Assembly (NCBI RefSeq): GCF_013868415.1
Contig: NZ_JACEMT010000033.1
Span: forward strand, 1-64,000
Reading direction: 5' to 3'
Length of the DNA stretch: 64,000 nt
Source: Marinobacterium marinum
Lineage (GTDB): Bacteria; Pseudomonadota; Gammaproteobacteria; Pseudomonadales; Balneatricaceae
Part shown: positions 25,610-35,669 of the stretch, piece after piece
Layout of the letters: each line of letters starts with the position of its first letter
Numbering within the stretch: position 1 is the stretch's first letter
The notes under the pieces: generated by a model
Told to the model about the DNA's origin: nothing
What the model saw: the letters and a program-made list of their open reading frames with translations, nothing else
Databases searched by the model: none
Made by a program: the position numbers and the translations under genes

Positions 25610-27190
25610 GTGATCACCGAGGATATTGTTGATCTTTCCCGGCTACAGTTCGCCATCACGGCGATGTACCACTTCCTTTTCGTCCCGCTCACGCTGGGGC
25701 TGTCATTCATGCTGGCCATTATGGAATCCGTCTATGTAATGACCGGCAAGCAGATCTACAAGGACATGACCCAATTCTGGGGCAAGCTTTTTGGGATCAA
25801 CTTTGCTCTGGGCGTTACCACCGGTCTGACCATGGAATTCGAGTTCGGGACCAACTGGGCATACTACTCCCACTATGTGGGCGATATCTTCGGCGCTCCG
25901 CTGGCGATTGAGGGCCTGATGGCCTTTTTCCTCGAGTCGACCTTTGTTGGCCTGTTCTTCTTCGGCTGGGACCGACTGTCCAAAGTCAAACACCTGATGG
26001 TGACCTGGCTGGTTGCACTGGGTTCCAACTTCTCGGCACTGTGGATACTGATTGCCAACGGATGGATGCAGAACCCGGTCGGTTCGGAGTTCAACTACGA
26101 AACCATGCGCATGGAGATGACCAGTTTTGCTGAGGTCTTCTTCAACCCCGTTGCTCAAGTCAAGTTCGTGCATACGGTATCAGCCGGCTACACCACCGCC
26201 GCCATGTTCGTACTGGGCATCAGTGCCTATTACCTGCTGAAGGGACGTGATCTGGCTTTTGCGCGCCGCTCTTTTGCCATTGCTTCGGCCTTCGGTCTGG
26301 CCGCATCGCTGTCCGTCATCCTGCTGGGTGACGAGTCCGGCTATGAACTCGGTGACGTACAGCGTACCAAGTTGGCCGTTATTGAGGCCGAGTGGGAAAC
26401 CGAAGAAGCGCCAGCGGCCTTCACACTGTTCGGCATGCCCAACGACGAAACCATGGAAACCGATTACGCACTCAAGATTCCCTATGTCATGGGTATCATC
26501 GCGACACGCTCCATTGATGAAGAAGTGACCGGCATCAAGGACCTGATTGTTGAACATGAGGCGCGCATTCGCAACGGCATGATTGCATACGGGCTGCTGG
26601 AACGCTTGCGCAGCGGCGACGACAGTGAGACCGTCAAAGCCGAATTTGACCAAGTCAAAGACGACCTCGGCTTTGGCCTTCTGCTGAAGAAATACACCGA
26701 CAATGTTGTTGATGCGAGCGATGAACAGATCGCCATGGCCGCACGCGATACCATCCCCAGCGTCGCTCCCATGTTTTGGGCATTCCGCATCATGGTCGCC
26801 TGTGGCTTCTGGATGCTGATGATCTTTGCGCTGTCGTTCTACTTCACCGCTCGCCGCACATCCTTCAACAAACCCTGGCTGCTGCGCTTGGCACTGTTCT
26901 CGATCCCGGCTCCCTGGCTTGCATCTGAAATGGGCTGGTTTGTTGCCGAGTTCGGCCGTCAACCCTGGGCCATCGGTGAAATTCTGCCAACGTATGTAGC
27001 TCCATCGGTCCTGACCAAGGCCGACCTGCTCGGCAGCCTGTTTGCCTTCATCGCGCTGTATACATTACTGGCGGTGGTGGAGATCTACCTGATGCAGAAA
27101 TTTGCCCGCAAGGGCCCCAGCAGCCTGCATACCGGGCGCTACCATTTCGAGCAGCAGGAGACCCCGGCTGAAACAGTCGCCAAGGCCTGA
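25610..27190 (+). CDS. cydA: Cytochrome bd ubiquinol oxidase subunit I
   Basis: CydA carries haems b558, b595 and d and oxidises ubiquinol. The 526-aa protein starts at GTG behind GGAGACTGG. It has the haem-ligand regions [25 protein letters not shown] (H at about residue 20) and MEFEFGTNW, the long E. coli-type Q-loop ([21 protein letters not shown]) and the [12 protein letters not shown] signature. The long Q-loop separates it from CioA-type cyanide-insensitive oxidases. cydB follows after 18 bp. Confidence 0.97.
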   Translation: MITEDIVDLSRLQFAITAMYHFLFVPLTLGLSFMLAIMESVYVMTGKQIYKDMTQFWGKLFGINFALGVTTGLTMEFEFGTNWAYYSHYVGDIFGAPLAIEGLMAFFLESTFVGLFFFGWDRLSKVKHLMVTWLVALGSNFSALWILIANGWMQNPVGSEFNYETMRMEMTSFAEVFFNPVAQVKFVHTVSAGYTTAAMFVLGISAYYLLKGRDLAFARRSFAIASAFGLAASLSVILLGDESGYELGDVQRTKLAVIEAEWETEEAPAAFTLFGMPNDETMETDYALKIPYVMGIIATRSIDEEVTGIKDLIVEHEARIRNGMIAYGLLERLRSGDDSETVKAEFDQVKDDLGFGLLLKKYTDNVVDASDEQIAMAARDTIPSVAPMFWAFRIMVACGFWMLMIFALSFYFTARRTSFNKPWLLRLALFSIPAPWLASEMGWFVAEFGRQPWAIGEILPTYVAPSVLTKADLLGSLFAFIALYTLLAVVEIYLMQKFARKGPSSLHTGRYHFEQQETPAETVAKA

Positions 27191-27208
27191 TAGCGGTATA
27201 GGAGAAAG

Positions 27209-28354
27209 ATGATGTTGTTCGATTACGAAACATTAAAGCTACTGTGGTGGGTGCTGGTCGGCGTATTACTGATCGGCTTTGCCATCACCGACGGGTTCGA
27301 CATGGGCGCCTGCGCCCTGCTACCCCTGATCGGCAAGACCGATGATGAACGCCGGGTGGTGATCAACACGGTAGGCCCACACTGGGAAGGCAACCAGGTC
27401 TGGTTCATCACTGCAGGCGGGGCCCTGTTTGCTGCCTGGCCCGCCGTCTACGCTGCAGCCTTTTCCGGATTTTACTGGGCCATGCTGCTGGTGCTCTTCG
27501 CCTTGTTCTTCCGCCCGGTCGGTTTCGACTACCGATCCAAGCTGAGCAATCCCAAATGGCGCCGCGCCTGGGATTGGGGCCTGATTGCAGGCGGCGTTGT
27601 GCCTCCTCTGATATTCGGTGTTGCCTTTGGCAACCTGCTGCTGGGCGTTCCCTTCGAACACGACCAGTTCATGCGGCCCAGCTATGACGGCAACCTGTTC
27701 GGCCTGCTGAATCCATTCGGCCTGCTGTGCGGTGTCGTCAGCCTGGGCATGCTGTCCATGCACGGAGCCATCTGGATCAACCTGCGCAGCCATGGCGATG
27801 TTGAACGTCGCGCCAAGAGCTACGCACAGTTGCTGGCACTGATCACATTGGCAGCCTTTGCCCTGGCGGGCATCTGGTTAAGCCTGGGCATTGATGGCTA
27901 CAAAATCATCAGTCAACCCGAGCTGGGCGCTCTGCCCAACCCGTTGGCAAAAGAAGTCATCGCGGCCGAGGGTGCCTGGCTGGCCAATTACAGCCTCTAC
28001 CCCCTGAGCATGCTGGCCCCCGTTACCGGCTTCATCGGCCTGATCGGTGTGTTCTTCCTGGCTCGTCTGGGCCGTCCGGGCTGGGCCTTCCTGTTCAGCT
28101 CCCTGGCTCTGGCCGGCATTATTGCCACTGCCGGCGTGTCCATGTTCCCGTTTGTCATGCCGTCCAGCTTGAGCCCGAACTCCAGCCTGACGCTTTGGGA
28201 TGCAGCCTCCAGTCATCTGACACTGAACGTGATGGCCATTGCCGCCTTTATTTTCGTGCCGATCATCTTGGGTTATACCCTGTGGTGCTACCGCGCCCTC
28301 TGGTCCAAGATTTCGGTGGATTATATTCAGGACAACGACTATTCAGCTTATTGA
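27209..28354 (+). CDS. cydB: Cytochrome bd ubiquinol oxidase subunit II
   Basis: This 381-aa membrane subunit has eight to nine predicted helices. CydB landmarks are FAITDGFDMGACALLPLIG near residue 22, the NTVGPHWEGNQVWFITAGGALFAAWP block and FPFVMPSS near residue 310. The length matches E. coli CydB (379 aa). It is flanked by cydA and cydX in one operon. Confidence 0.97.
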   Translation: MMLFDYETLKLLWWVLVGVLLIGFAITDGFDMGACALLPLIGKTDDERRVVINTVGPHWEGNQVWFITAGGALFAAWPAVYAAAFSGFYWAMLLVLFALFFRPVGFDYRSKLSNPKWRRAWDWGLIAGGVVPPLIFGVAFGNLLLGVPFEHDQFMRPSYDGNLFGLLNPFGLLCGVVSLGMLSMHGAIWINLRSHGDVERRAKSYAQLLALITLAAFALAGIWLSLGIDGYKIISQPELGALPNPLAKEVIAAEGAWLANYSLYPLSMLAPVTGFIGLIGVFFLARLGRPGWAFLFSSLALAGIIATAGVSMFPFVMPSSLSPNSSLTLWDAASSHLTLNVMAIAAFIFVPIILGYTLWCYRALWSKISVDYIQDNDYSAY

Positions 28355-28370
28355 TCAAGGAGATACAAGC

Positions 28371-28469
28371 ATGTGGTACTTCGCCTGGATTCTCGGTGTA
28401 CTCCTGGCGTGTTCATTCGGCATCATCAACGCGATGTGGCTGGAACACGAAGACATCGATCAAGCTTGA
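28371..28469 (+). CDS. cydX: CydX, small subunit of cytochrome bd
   Basis: This 32-aa single-span protein begins MWYFAWILGVLLACSFGI and ends with a short charged tail (WLEHEDIDQA), the CydX/YbgT pattern. AAGGAGA lies 7 bp upstream. It stabilises the haems of CydAB. It starts 17 bp after cydB and is followed by a terminator, so it closes the operon. Confidence 0.93.
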   Translation: MWYFAWILGVLLACSFGIINAMWLEHEDIDQA

Positions 28470-28496
28470 CGGGCACCCGCCCGTCCTCTCTCCCCC

Positions 28497-28519
28497 AAAG
28501 GCGCTTCGGCGCCTTTTTT
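28497..28519 (+). terminator. Rho-independent terminator of cydABX
   Basis: AAAGGCGC-TTCG-GCGCC with a UUCG tetraloop is followed by TTTTTT, 28 bp after the cydX stop. Confidence 0.93.
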
Positions 28520-28630
28520 CTGTTTTCAGACTTACACGGGGGTCCTTACCTTGACGATGATTCGCTATAATCGGAATCTTTATGTAATTTGATCTTTTCT
28601 TCAGCCCGAACAAGCAGCACCTGGAACCTC

Positions 28631-30058
28631 ATGACTCGACTGACACTTTTTATCACGCTTCTGTTTGCTTCTTCCTTAGCGCAAGCCAGTCTGCTGGCTC
28701 CCTTCCGCTACGAAGATGGCAGTACTCGCTGGCAATATGTTGCCAACTTCTCCAGCGGGGTTTTAATCATCCTGCTGACGATTGTCGCCATCGTGCTGTT
28801 CATTACCTGGCGTCGCGCCCGGCGCTATAACATTGCGCTGGAAGAGATCCGCGGCCACCTGGAAGACCGTGTTCAGGACCGCACTGCCAAACTCGAGAAG
28901 GAAGTCAACGAACATGTGGTGACCACACAGCGCTTGCAGGCTTCCGAGTCCTATATTCAGAACATTCTCAGCTCCATGCCTCTGGTACTGGTCGGCTTGA
29001 ATAGCGAAGGCCTGATTACACACTGGAACCGCCGCGCGGAGCAGGTATCCGGCACCAAGGCCGATGCCGCCATTGGCCGCAACCTCTGGTCGATCTACCC
29101 TGACATCACGGTCACGCCCCAGCATATCGAGCAGGCTCTGGAAAAACGCCAGCCTCTGACGCTGCGCTACAGCCAGCCAGGCAGCTACCACATGGATATC
29201 ACGGTCTACCCGCTGGAGAACTATATCGAACCGGGTGTAGTGGTACTGGTCGATGACGTAACCCGCCGCGTCATCACCGAAAACATGTTGATCCAGCATG
29301 ACAAGCTGTCATCCATGGGCGAGCTGGCTACGGCTATGGCCAACGATATTCACAAACCCCTGCAGGCAATCCTGTTTGATCTGCGCAGCTTCCAGAACAT
29401 ACTTGAAGCCGGTCACCTGATGCCCAGCGACAGCAAACAAAGTGGTGAGTTTGAACGCCTGCAAGGTCTGCTGGAACATGCCTCCGATAACGGCCGTCAG
29501 GTCGAATCGGTCATCCGTAACCTGCTTCAGTTTGCCCGCGGTCGCAACGCCCAGGCCGAGCCGGCCAACGTAGTCGACATTCTGGAACACTCATTGACCC
29601 AGGCCAGCGAGGCCCTGTCACTGCCGGACGCCATTCCGTTCGGCAAGGTACGGGTTGAACGTCACTTTGAAACCGATATACCTCAAGCACCCTGCCATAT
29701 TACGGAGTTGCAGCAGGTTTTCCTGAGCCTGTTCCGCCACGCATATCAATCGCTGGCCGAGAAAGCGGAAGCCAAAGGGCTGGACTTCATCCCGACTCTG
29801 AAGCTCTATGTTGGCCAGTCCTATGACGCGCTGTCCATCCGCATTCAGCACAATGGCAACGGCCTGAGCAATGAAGAGCAGATGCACCTGTTCGAGCCGT
29901 ATGTGCATAGTGCAAATGTGGAACAACCATCCGCAGCGGCTGACAAGCGACTTTCATTTGCCTACTTTGTCATCACCGAACAGCACCAGGGTCACATGGC
30001 CGTCACCTCCGACCCCGAGGTTGGCACTACGTTCCACATTCAGCTGGAATTGCACTGA
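28631..30058 (+). CDS. PAS-containing pseudo-histidine kinase
   Basis: This 475-aa protein has a signal peptide or first helix (1-20), a second membrane helix (about 44-60), a coiled coil (about 68-100) and a PAS domain (about 104-210). A HisKA/HATPase-like region follows. The H-box reads AMANDIHKPL with Asn238 where the phospho-accepting His belongs. The N-box Asn is His370 (LFRHAYQSL), the G1 box reads QHNGNG (Asp to His407), and the glycine-rich G2 box is ADKRLSFAYFV. Autophosphorylation is therefore unlikely although the fold seems kept. A TATAAT hexamer lies at 28566. It follows cydX but is separated by a terminator. A start at 28589 is possible; 28631 gives the better signal peptide. 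Confidence 0.85.
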   Translation: MTRLTLFITLLFASSLAQASLLAPFRYEDGSTRWQYVANFSSGVLIILLTIVAIVLFITWRRARRYNIALEEIRGHLEDRVQDRTAKLEKEVNEHVVTTQRLQASESYIQNILSSMPLVLVGLNSEGLITHWNRRAEQVSGTKADAAIGRNLWSIYPDITVTPQHIEQALEKRQPLTLRYSQPGSYHMDITVYPLENYIEPGVVVLVDDVTRRVITENMLIQHDKLSSMGELATAMANDIHKPLQAILFDLRSFQNILEAGHLMPSDSKQSGEFERLQGLLEHASDNGRQVESVIRNLLQFARGRNAQAEPANVVDILEHSLTQASEALSLPDAIPFGKVRVERHFETDIPQAPCHITELQQVFLSLFRHAYQSLAEKAEAKGLDFIPTLKLYVGQSYDALSIRIQHNGNGLSNEEQMHLFEPYVHSANVEQPSAAADKRLSFAYFVITEQHQGHMAVTSDPEVGTTFHIQLELH

Positions 30059-30111
30059 TAACACCCACGAGCGAGGCGGCTGTGCCGCCTCAGTTCGCCT
30101 CCAACTGATCG

Positions 30112-30891
30112 TCAGTTATGACGCCACTCCGGCTTGCGCTTGTGTATGAAGGCGTCGATCCCCTCCTGTGCATCATCAATCAGCATGTTGCCCACCATCA
30201 CCTCACTGCAGTAGTCATAAGCTTCTGACAACGGCAGTTCCTTCTGACGGTAAAAGGCCTGCTTGCCGATCTGCAGCGTTTTGCGGGATTTGGATGCTAT
30301 TTTTTTGGCCATAGCCTGCACGCTACCGTCCAGCTCGGACTCAGACACACAGTAATTGACCAGCCCGATCTCGGCTGCCCGCGAGGCACTGACCAGCTCT
30401 CCGGTCAACAGCAACTCCATCGCATGCTTGGGTTGAACAGCTCGACTCAGCGCCACCATCGGGGTTGAGCAGAACAGTCCGATATTGACACCCGGCGTCG
30501 CAAAACGGGCCGTATCGGCGGCAACAGCCAGATCGGCGCTGGCTACCAGCTGACATCCCGCTGCCGTCGCCACGCCATGCACCTGTGCAATAACCGGAAT
30601 CGGCAAACTGACAACGCGTTGCATCAGTCGTGAGCAGGTTTCAAACGTGCAGCGATAGTAGGCCTCCTCGCCCTCTCCCAGCATCTGCTTGAGGTCGTGT
30701 CCGGCACAGAACCCCTTCCCGGAACCACGCAGGACCACACACCGCACGCTCAAATCATCGGCGATACGATCCAATTCGGCGTGGAGGGCCTGCATGAGTT
30801 CCAGCGACAGGCTGTTATACGCCTCTGGACGAGACAAGGTGAGCGTGGCCACACCCTCGTGGTCATAACGCTCAAGAAGTGATTGCGACAT
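30112..30891 (-). CDS. Enoyl-CoA hydratase/isomerase family protein
   Basis: This 259-aa crotonase-fold protein has CoA/oxyanion-hole segments GKGFCAGHDLKQM (about residue 60) and GVATAAGCQLVAS (about residue 107). At the position of the usual catalytic glutamate the segment reads FATPGVNIGLF, with no acidic residue, as in the ECHDC3-like branch. Classical hydratase activity is thus doubtful. It lies just downstream of ttcA on the same strand (83 bp gap). Confidence 0.88.
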   Translation of the reverse strand: MSQSLLERYDHEGVATLTLSRPEAYNSLSLELMQALHAELDRIADDLSVRCVVLRGSGKGFCAGHDLKQMLGEGEEAYYRCTFETCSRLMQRVVSLPIPVIAQVHGVATAAGCQLVASADLAVAADTARFATPGVNIGLFCSTPMVALSRAVQPKHAMELLLTGELVSASRAAEIGLVNYCVSESELDGSVQAMAKKIASKSRKTLQIGKQAFYRQKELPLSEAYDYCSEVMVGNMLIDDAQEGIDAFIHKRKPEWRHN

Positions 30892-30974
30892 GCGAACTCC
30901 CTTTTGTTTTTATACGGCTTACCTATTAGGGTAAGCCCGAATATCCGCAAAAGGGAGCGGCAGGTCAAGCCGAA

Positions 30975-31898
30975 TCAAACAGAGAGGATATCGATCTTTT
31001 CCATAACCTGAACGCCCGAACCATTGGCACCGGTCTCTTCATCATCACTCAAGGGCCCCAGTGCACTGCCGGTATCCGGAGCTATCCCGTGCGGGAATCC
31101 CAGTTGAAGTCCCTTGAAGTCGAACAGCTGATGGTCGGCCAGATGCGAAGGCACCACATTGCACAGCGCCCGAAACATGGTTTCTATCCGGCCCGGATGG
31201 GATTTGTCCCAGCCCTGCAGCATCTCTTTGATGACCTGACGCTGCAGGTTTTCCTGGGAGCCACAAAGATTGCACGGGATAATGGGGAACTCACGCAGCT
31301 CCGCATATTCGGCAATATCCTTTTCACGGGCATAGGCCAACGGTCGAATGACCATATTCTTGCCGTCATCGGACACCAGCTTGGGCGGCATGGATTTCAA
31401 CTTGCCGCCATAGAACATATTCAGGAAAAAGGTTTCCAGAATATCATCACGGTGATGGCCCAGCGCAATCTTGTTGGCGCCGATTTCATCGGCAAACCCG
31501 TACAGAGTGCCCCGACGCAGGCGCGAACACAATGCACAGGTCGTTTTACCCTCGGGTACCACTTCCTTGACGATGGAATAGGTATCACGCTCGACAATAT
31601 GGAACGGCACCCCGATCGACTCCAGGTAGGTCGGCAATACCTCTTCCGGAAAACCGGGCTGCTTCTGATCCAGGTTTACGGCAACCAGTTCGAAACGGAT
31701 AGGCGCACTTTTCTGCAGATTCAGCAGAATATCCAGCATTGCATAGGAATCCTTGCCACCGGACAGGCAGACCATCACCTTGTCACCCTCTTCAATCATA
31801 TTGAAGGCTTCAATGGCTTGTCCCATTTCGCGGCGCAGGCGTTTCTGCAGCTTGTTCAGACGGGTTTTGGCGTGTTTATCGAGGCTGTCGGTGTGCAT
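30975..31898 (-). CDS. ttcA: tRNA 2-thiocytidine(32) synthetase TtcA
   Basis: TtcA thiolates C32 of certain tRNAs using ATP and a [4Fe-4S] cluster. The 307-aa protein has the PP-loop [11 protein letters not shown] near residue 46, the first cysteine pair [10 protein letters not shown] near residue 121 and CNLCGSQ near residue 210. The [22 protein letters not shown] segment is typical. It is a single gene between the hydratase-like gene and a BCCT transporter. Confidence 0.96.
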   Translation of the reverse strand: MHTDSLDKHAKTRLNKLQKRLRREMGQAIEAFNMIEEGDKVMVCLSGGKDSYAMLDILLNLQKSAPIRFELVAVNLDQKQPGFPEEVLPTYLESIGVPFHIVERDTYSIVKEVVPEGKTTCALCSRLRRGTLYGFADEIGANKIALGHHRDDILETFFLNMFYGGKLKSMPPKLVSDDGKNMVIRPLAYAREKDIAEYAELREFPIIPCNLCGSQENLQRQVIKEMLQGWDKSHPGRIETMFRALCNVVPSHLADHQLFDFKGLQLGFPHGIAPDTGSALGPLSDDEETGANGSGVQVMEKIDILSV

Positions 31899-32013
31899 AA
31901 GGCGCTTCGTGAATCATTGGTTGCAATTCGAGCGCGGAGTATACAGCAAAGCGCTGCCCGCCATAAGGTGCTGCCGCCTGTCCCCAAGACGGCAGCACCC
32001 GGCTGCATTCAGA

Positions 32014-33585
32014 TCAGAGTCCCTGCTCCCGTGCCATTGTGTATGCGATGCGTGGCGCAACCCATAACGACGGCAGCAAGACCAGCGATACGGGCACGGC
32101 TGTTACTACAATGAAGGATTGCAGTGCCGAAATTCCGCCCGATCCGATCGAAATCAGGATTGCCGCCGTTACCCCCATCATCACACCCCAGAAGACCCGC
32201 ACCCCCGTTTGAGGATGATCCGTTCCGGTCATCACCATGGACACGGCATAGGTCATGGAATCACCGGTGGTCGCTACAAAAATCACGGTCAGGATCAGAA
32301 ACAGGGCCGACACCCACTGCCCCAAAGGCAATGCCGAGGTTGTCGCCATGAGCGCTGCCGGCAGGTTCATGCCACTGAACGGCTCAGAGATCACGCCCGG
32401 ATCGTTCAACTCAAACGCAATACCCGCACCACCGACAATGGTGAACCAGAAACAGGTAATCACGGGGGCGACAATGGAAATCAGCGTAACCATTTGACGA
32501 ATGGTGCGACCACGCGAAATGCGCGCCACAAACATGGCCATCAAGGGTCCATACCCCAAAAACCAGCCCCAGAAGAATACGGTCCACCAATCCAGCCAGC
32601 CAGGATCGGCTCGGAAGGTAGCCATCGGCATGAATTCATGCAGATAAATGCCAAAGCTCTGTAGAAAGCCATCGATGATGAAACCGGTCGGTCCCGCCAG
32701 CAGAATAAACAGCATCAGCAACAACGCCAGCATCACATTGGTACGGCTCAAAATCTGAATGCCACGGGTCACACCACTGACAGCCGACAGGGTATATACC
32801 AGTATCAGGCCGAACAGAACGCTGGCCTGAGTCGCATAGGTATCGGGAATACCAAACAAAAACTCGAGCCCGAAGCTGATCTGCAACCCCAGAAACCCGA
32901 TGGGACCAACGGTACCGGCAACGACCGCCAACACACAGCAGGCATCCACAATTGCACCCAGCGGCCCTGTCATGACACGCTCGCCCAGCACGGGGTACAG
33001 CAATGTGCGAGGCTTGAGCGGCAACCCTTTCTCATAATGCAGGTACATGAAAATGATACCGGTCAGGCTGCCCAGAATCGCCCAGGCCAGGAATCCCCAG
33101 TGCATGAAGCTTTGTGCCAAAGCGTGGTAGGCAGCCTGAGCGGTTCCCGTTTCGGTCCCCTGAGCCGCGTACAGAGGAGAGGGGGAAAGAAAATGCGCCA
33201 TTGGCTCGGCTGCTGCCCAAAAGACGCCGCCACCGGCCAACAGGGTGCACATGATGATTGAGGTCCACTGGAACGTCGAAATGACAGGTGTATCCGTGCC
33301 GCCCATCACCACCCGCCCTGTGCGCCCCACTGCCAGAGCCAGACCGATAAAAAAGGTCGCCAGCAGCAAAATTTGCCAGTAGGCACCAAAGTATTTTGTG
33401 GAAAAGGCAAATGCCGTATTAACCCCGCTGGAGACCCAGTCCAGATCATAGAGCGCCAGCACGACAAACAGGGCCAGAGCCCCGCCGCTGATCAGAAAAA
33501 CGGGAAGATCGACACCTGACAGGAGTGATCGGTTGCTTGCTTCCATCTCCCGGCCGCGAGTCGCCGCCTGAGTGGTTGTGGTCAT
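32014..33585 (-). CDS. BCCT family transporter
   Basis: This 523-aa protein has about twelve membrane helices and the BCCT family segment WTVFFWGWFLGYGPLMAMFVARISRGRTIR near residue 350. BCCT carriers import betaine, choline, carnitine or related compounds with Na+ or H+. The substrate is not decidable here. GGGAGG precedes the start at 33585; an in-frame ATG at 33693 gives an unlikely leader. It suits osmoprotection in a saline habitat. Confidence 0.92.
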   Translation of the reverse strand: MTTTTQAATRGREMEASNRSLLSGVDLPVFLISGGALALFVVLALYDLDWVSSGVNTAFAFSTKYFGAYWQILLLATFFIGLALAVGRTGRVVMGGTDTPVISTFQWTSIIMCTLLAGGGVFWAAAEPMAHFLSPSPLYAAQGTETGTAQAAYHALAQSFMHWGFLAWAILGSLTGIIFMYLHYEKGLPLKPRTLLYPVLGERVMTGPLGAIVDACCVLAVVAGTVGPIGFLGLQISFGLEFLFGIPDTYATQASVLFGLILVYTLSAVSGVTRGIQILSRTNVMLALLLMLFILLAGPTGFIIDGFLQSFGIYLHEFMPMATFRADPGWLDWWTVFFWGWFLGYGPLMAMFVARISRGRTIRQMVTLISIVAPVITCFWFTIVGGAGIAFELNDPGVISEPFSGMNLPAALMATTSALPLGQWVSALFLILTVIFVATTGDSMTYAVSMVMTGTDHPQTGVRVFWGVMMGVTAAILISIGSGGISALQSFIVVTAVPVSLVLLPSLWVAPRIAYTMAREQGL

Positions 33586-33760
33586 AATGGCCTCCCGGCC
33601 GATTTGGAGCATTGACACCGGGGAGAACACCATCGCCCCCGGTAGCGAGGGGCGAATTGTACGCATACTTGCAACAAAAGACCCTGTTGACACTCGAATT
33701 CTGCATTAAATTTATGTAAAACCGAGAGCAGGTCTTTCCGATCCGCTGCTTTAGAACTCA

Positions 33761-33788
33761 AAACGCCGGGCACTCCGGCCCGGCGTTT
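33761..33788 (-). terminator. Rho-independent terminator after the DUF3360 gene
   Basis: AAACGCCGGGC and GCCCGGCGTTT form an 11-bp perfect stem around a 6-nt loop. It lies 26 bp beyond the stop of the minus-strand DUF3360 gene, with T-residues at the base on either strand. Confidence 0.85.
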
Positions 33789-33814
33789 GTTATGTCATAA
33801 CTGAATTGTTCGAT

Positions 33815-35290
33815 TCAATGCAGTTCGCGGAACGACTCCAGCAAGGGCGGCAATCCCGGGAACATGCCGATGCCAGCCATCAGAGCACACAGAACAACGA
33901 ACACGATACCGGGCACCACCCAGCGCCCGACATGGCCCAGTTCTTTGCCGCGTTCTTTACAACCGATCAGCCCCAGGTTGTCCAGCAACACCGTCAACGA
34001 CCAGCCAAACACCGGGTTTACCAGCGCCGACGAGAAAATTACTACCGCTGCCGACTGGGTCGTTTTGCCCTCGCGCGTCATCTGCATGCCGGCTTCCAGC
34101 AACGGCAGATAAACACCCACTATCAATGCCACACTCAAGACCGGCTGCCAAATGGCAAGGTCCATCGGGTAACCCCAGAGCGCAGCAACGATACACAGCA
34201 GACCAGTCAAGATAGCACCGCCGGCAATAGGACGACGTGCAATGGCAGCCGGTACAATATATGTTCCCCAAGAGGATGCGATGTTACCGCCCCCCAGCAG
34301 GCTCCCGGTTACCTGACGGGCCGATGCTGAAACCATTGTATCGTCAATATCCATCAAGACCTTTTCAGTCTTCGGCGGATAGTTGATCTGCTGAAACACG
34401 CGATGCCCCAGAAAATCCGGTGACCACATGGCCACGGCCAGAATGGCGAAAGGTGCCACGGCAATAAAGTGGTGCAGCTCCGGCAAACCCAGCTGCCAGC
34501 CTGTGTCTTCCCCCCACCAATACATGGGGTTCAAGTTGGGCATGCCCGGCTCGGTCGTGAACTCGAACGGCGCTCCCAGCGCAAATGCCACACCCGCCGC
34601 CAGTACGGACCCCAAAGGAACCGCCAGCCATCGTTTCTGGATATGTTCCAGATAGGCATACAGAATAATGGTGCCCAAGATAACGATAAAGGCCAGATAA
34701 GCCATATCAAAACCTTCGGCCCAGGCAAACAGCTTTTTGATCTGGCCTGTCACGCCGATGAAACCCAGATACAACAGCAGGCCGCCACACACCCCGTTAC
34801 TGGTGAGCTTGGCCAGCAGACTTCCACCCTTGGTAATCCCCAGAATAAAGCCGAACACCCCGATCAACAATCCCAGTGCCATCGGGTGGCCACCGGATGC
34901 CACTATCAACGGAATCAACGGAATCAGCGGGCCATGCGTCCCCGCCAGGTTGGCAGTGGGGTTCAACAGCCCGGACACCAAAATGACAAACAATACGGCT
35001 GCAATCAGCAACTCGTACCGCACGTTTTCAATGACAAACTCGTTGGACAATCCCAACTGTGTTGCAAATGCAGCGACAATCGCCGCCACCATCACGATCT
35101 TGCCGATGGTGGCGGCCATGGCCGGTACCCAATCCTCGATTTCAAAACCGTAATCACGAAATGGCACGTTCAGGCGCCAGCGCTTGGGCTCCATGATCTG
35201 CAGTTCGTGATCCAGATAATCAGCACGCGTGGCAAAGTCCGCGCGTGGCTTTCGCCGTCCTTGGTAACTTGATGTGTGTGCCTTAGACAT
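33815..35290 (-). CDS. DUF3360 family membrane protein
   Basis: This 491-aa protein has about eleven membrane helices. The N-terminal cytosolic stretch ends in RWRLNVPFRDYGFEIEDWVPA, followed by the conserved GLLNPTANLAGTHGPLIPLIPLI. The pattern fits DUF3360, a permease-like family distantly resembling SulP/xanthine transporters. The substrate is unknown. The start at 35290 (MSKAHTSSYQGRRK) is more likely than the upstream ATG at 35353. Confidence 0.82.
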   Translation of the reverse strand: MSKAHTSSYQGRRKPRADFATRADYLDHELQIMEPKRWRLNVPFRDYGFEIEDWVPAMAATIGKIVMVAAIVAAFATQLGLSNEFVIENVRYELLIAAVLFVILVSGLLNPTANLAGTHGPLIPLIPLIVASGGHPMALGLLIGVFGFILGITKGGSLLAKLTSNGVCGGLLLYLGFIGVTGQIKKLFAWAEGFDMAYLAFIVILGTIILYAYLEHIQKRWLAVPLGSVLAAGVAFALGAPFEFTTEPGMPNLNPMYWWGEDTGWQLGLPELHHFIAVAPFAILAVAMWSPDFLGHRVFQQINYPPKTEKVLMDIDDTMVSASARQVTGSLLGGGNIASSWGTYIVPAAIARRPIAGGAILTGLLCIVAALWGYPMDLAIWQPVLSVALIVGVYLPLLEAGMQMTREGKTTQSAAVVIFSSALVNPVFGWSLTVLLDNLGLIGCKERGKELGHVGRWVVPGIVFVVLCALMAGIGMFPGLPPLLESFRELH

Positions 35291-35669
35291 AAACGCTCTA
35301 TGTTGATCTATGGAAAAGGGCGCGATTTTATGGGGCAGCTGCTCCAATAACAATGAACATTTAGGCTAATATGGCTACATTCTTTTGCAATTAACAGGAT
35401 ATTTCGCTCAAAGCCCCGCCAGCAACAAGAAATCCGGCCTGATCAGGCCCAGCAATACCTGCACCCTGGCCGGTGCATGATAAAAAAACAGGCCGGCATT
35501 TAGCCGCTATACCAAGAACCGACTCTTTATCGATACTGTAATTACTGTTACCCTCCGAGCGGCATATATTGATGCAACGGCTCTATGGCCCTAATGGATG
35601 ATCCACCTTCCCGACCGCTCCCTGCGGTACCGTGAAGCGCCCCCAAGCAGTTCAGGGATAGTGTGCAAC
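35291..35669. other. Intergenic region, no gene seen
   Basis: This 379-bp gap lies between two divergent genes. It contains a perfect 14-bp palindrome, GGCCTGATCAGGCC, at 35436-35449 and AT-rich stretches around 35350-35400 and 35520-35570 that probably hold promoters. No convincing ORF or RNA gene was found. If the diguanylate cyclase starts at 35598, the gap is shorter. Confidence 0.5.

Noticed and set aside
35436-35449. Perfect palindrome GGCCTGATCAGGCC as an operator
   Set aside because: It is a single occurrence, not tied to a known regulator and far from either start. It is noted in the intergenic entry only.
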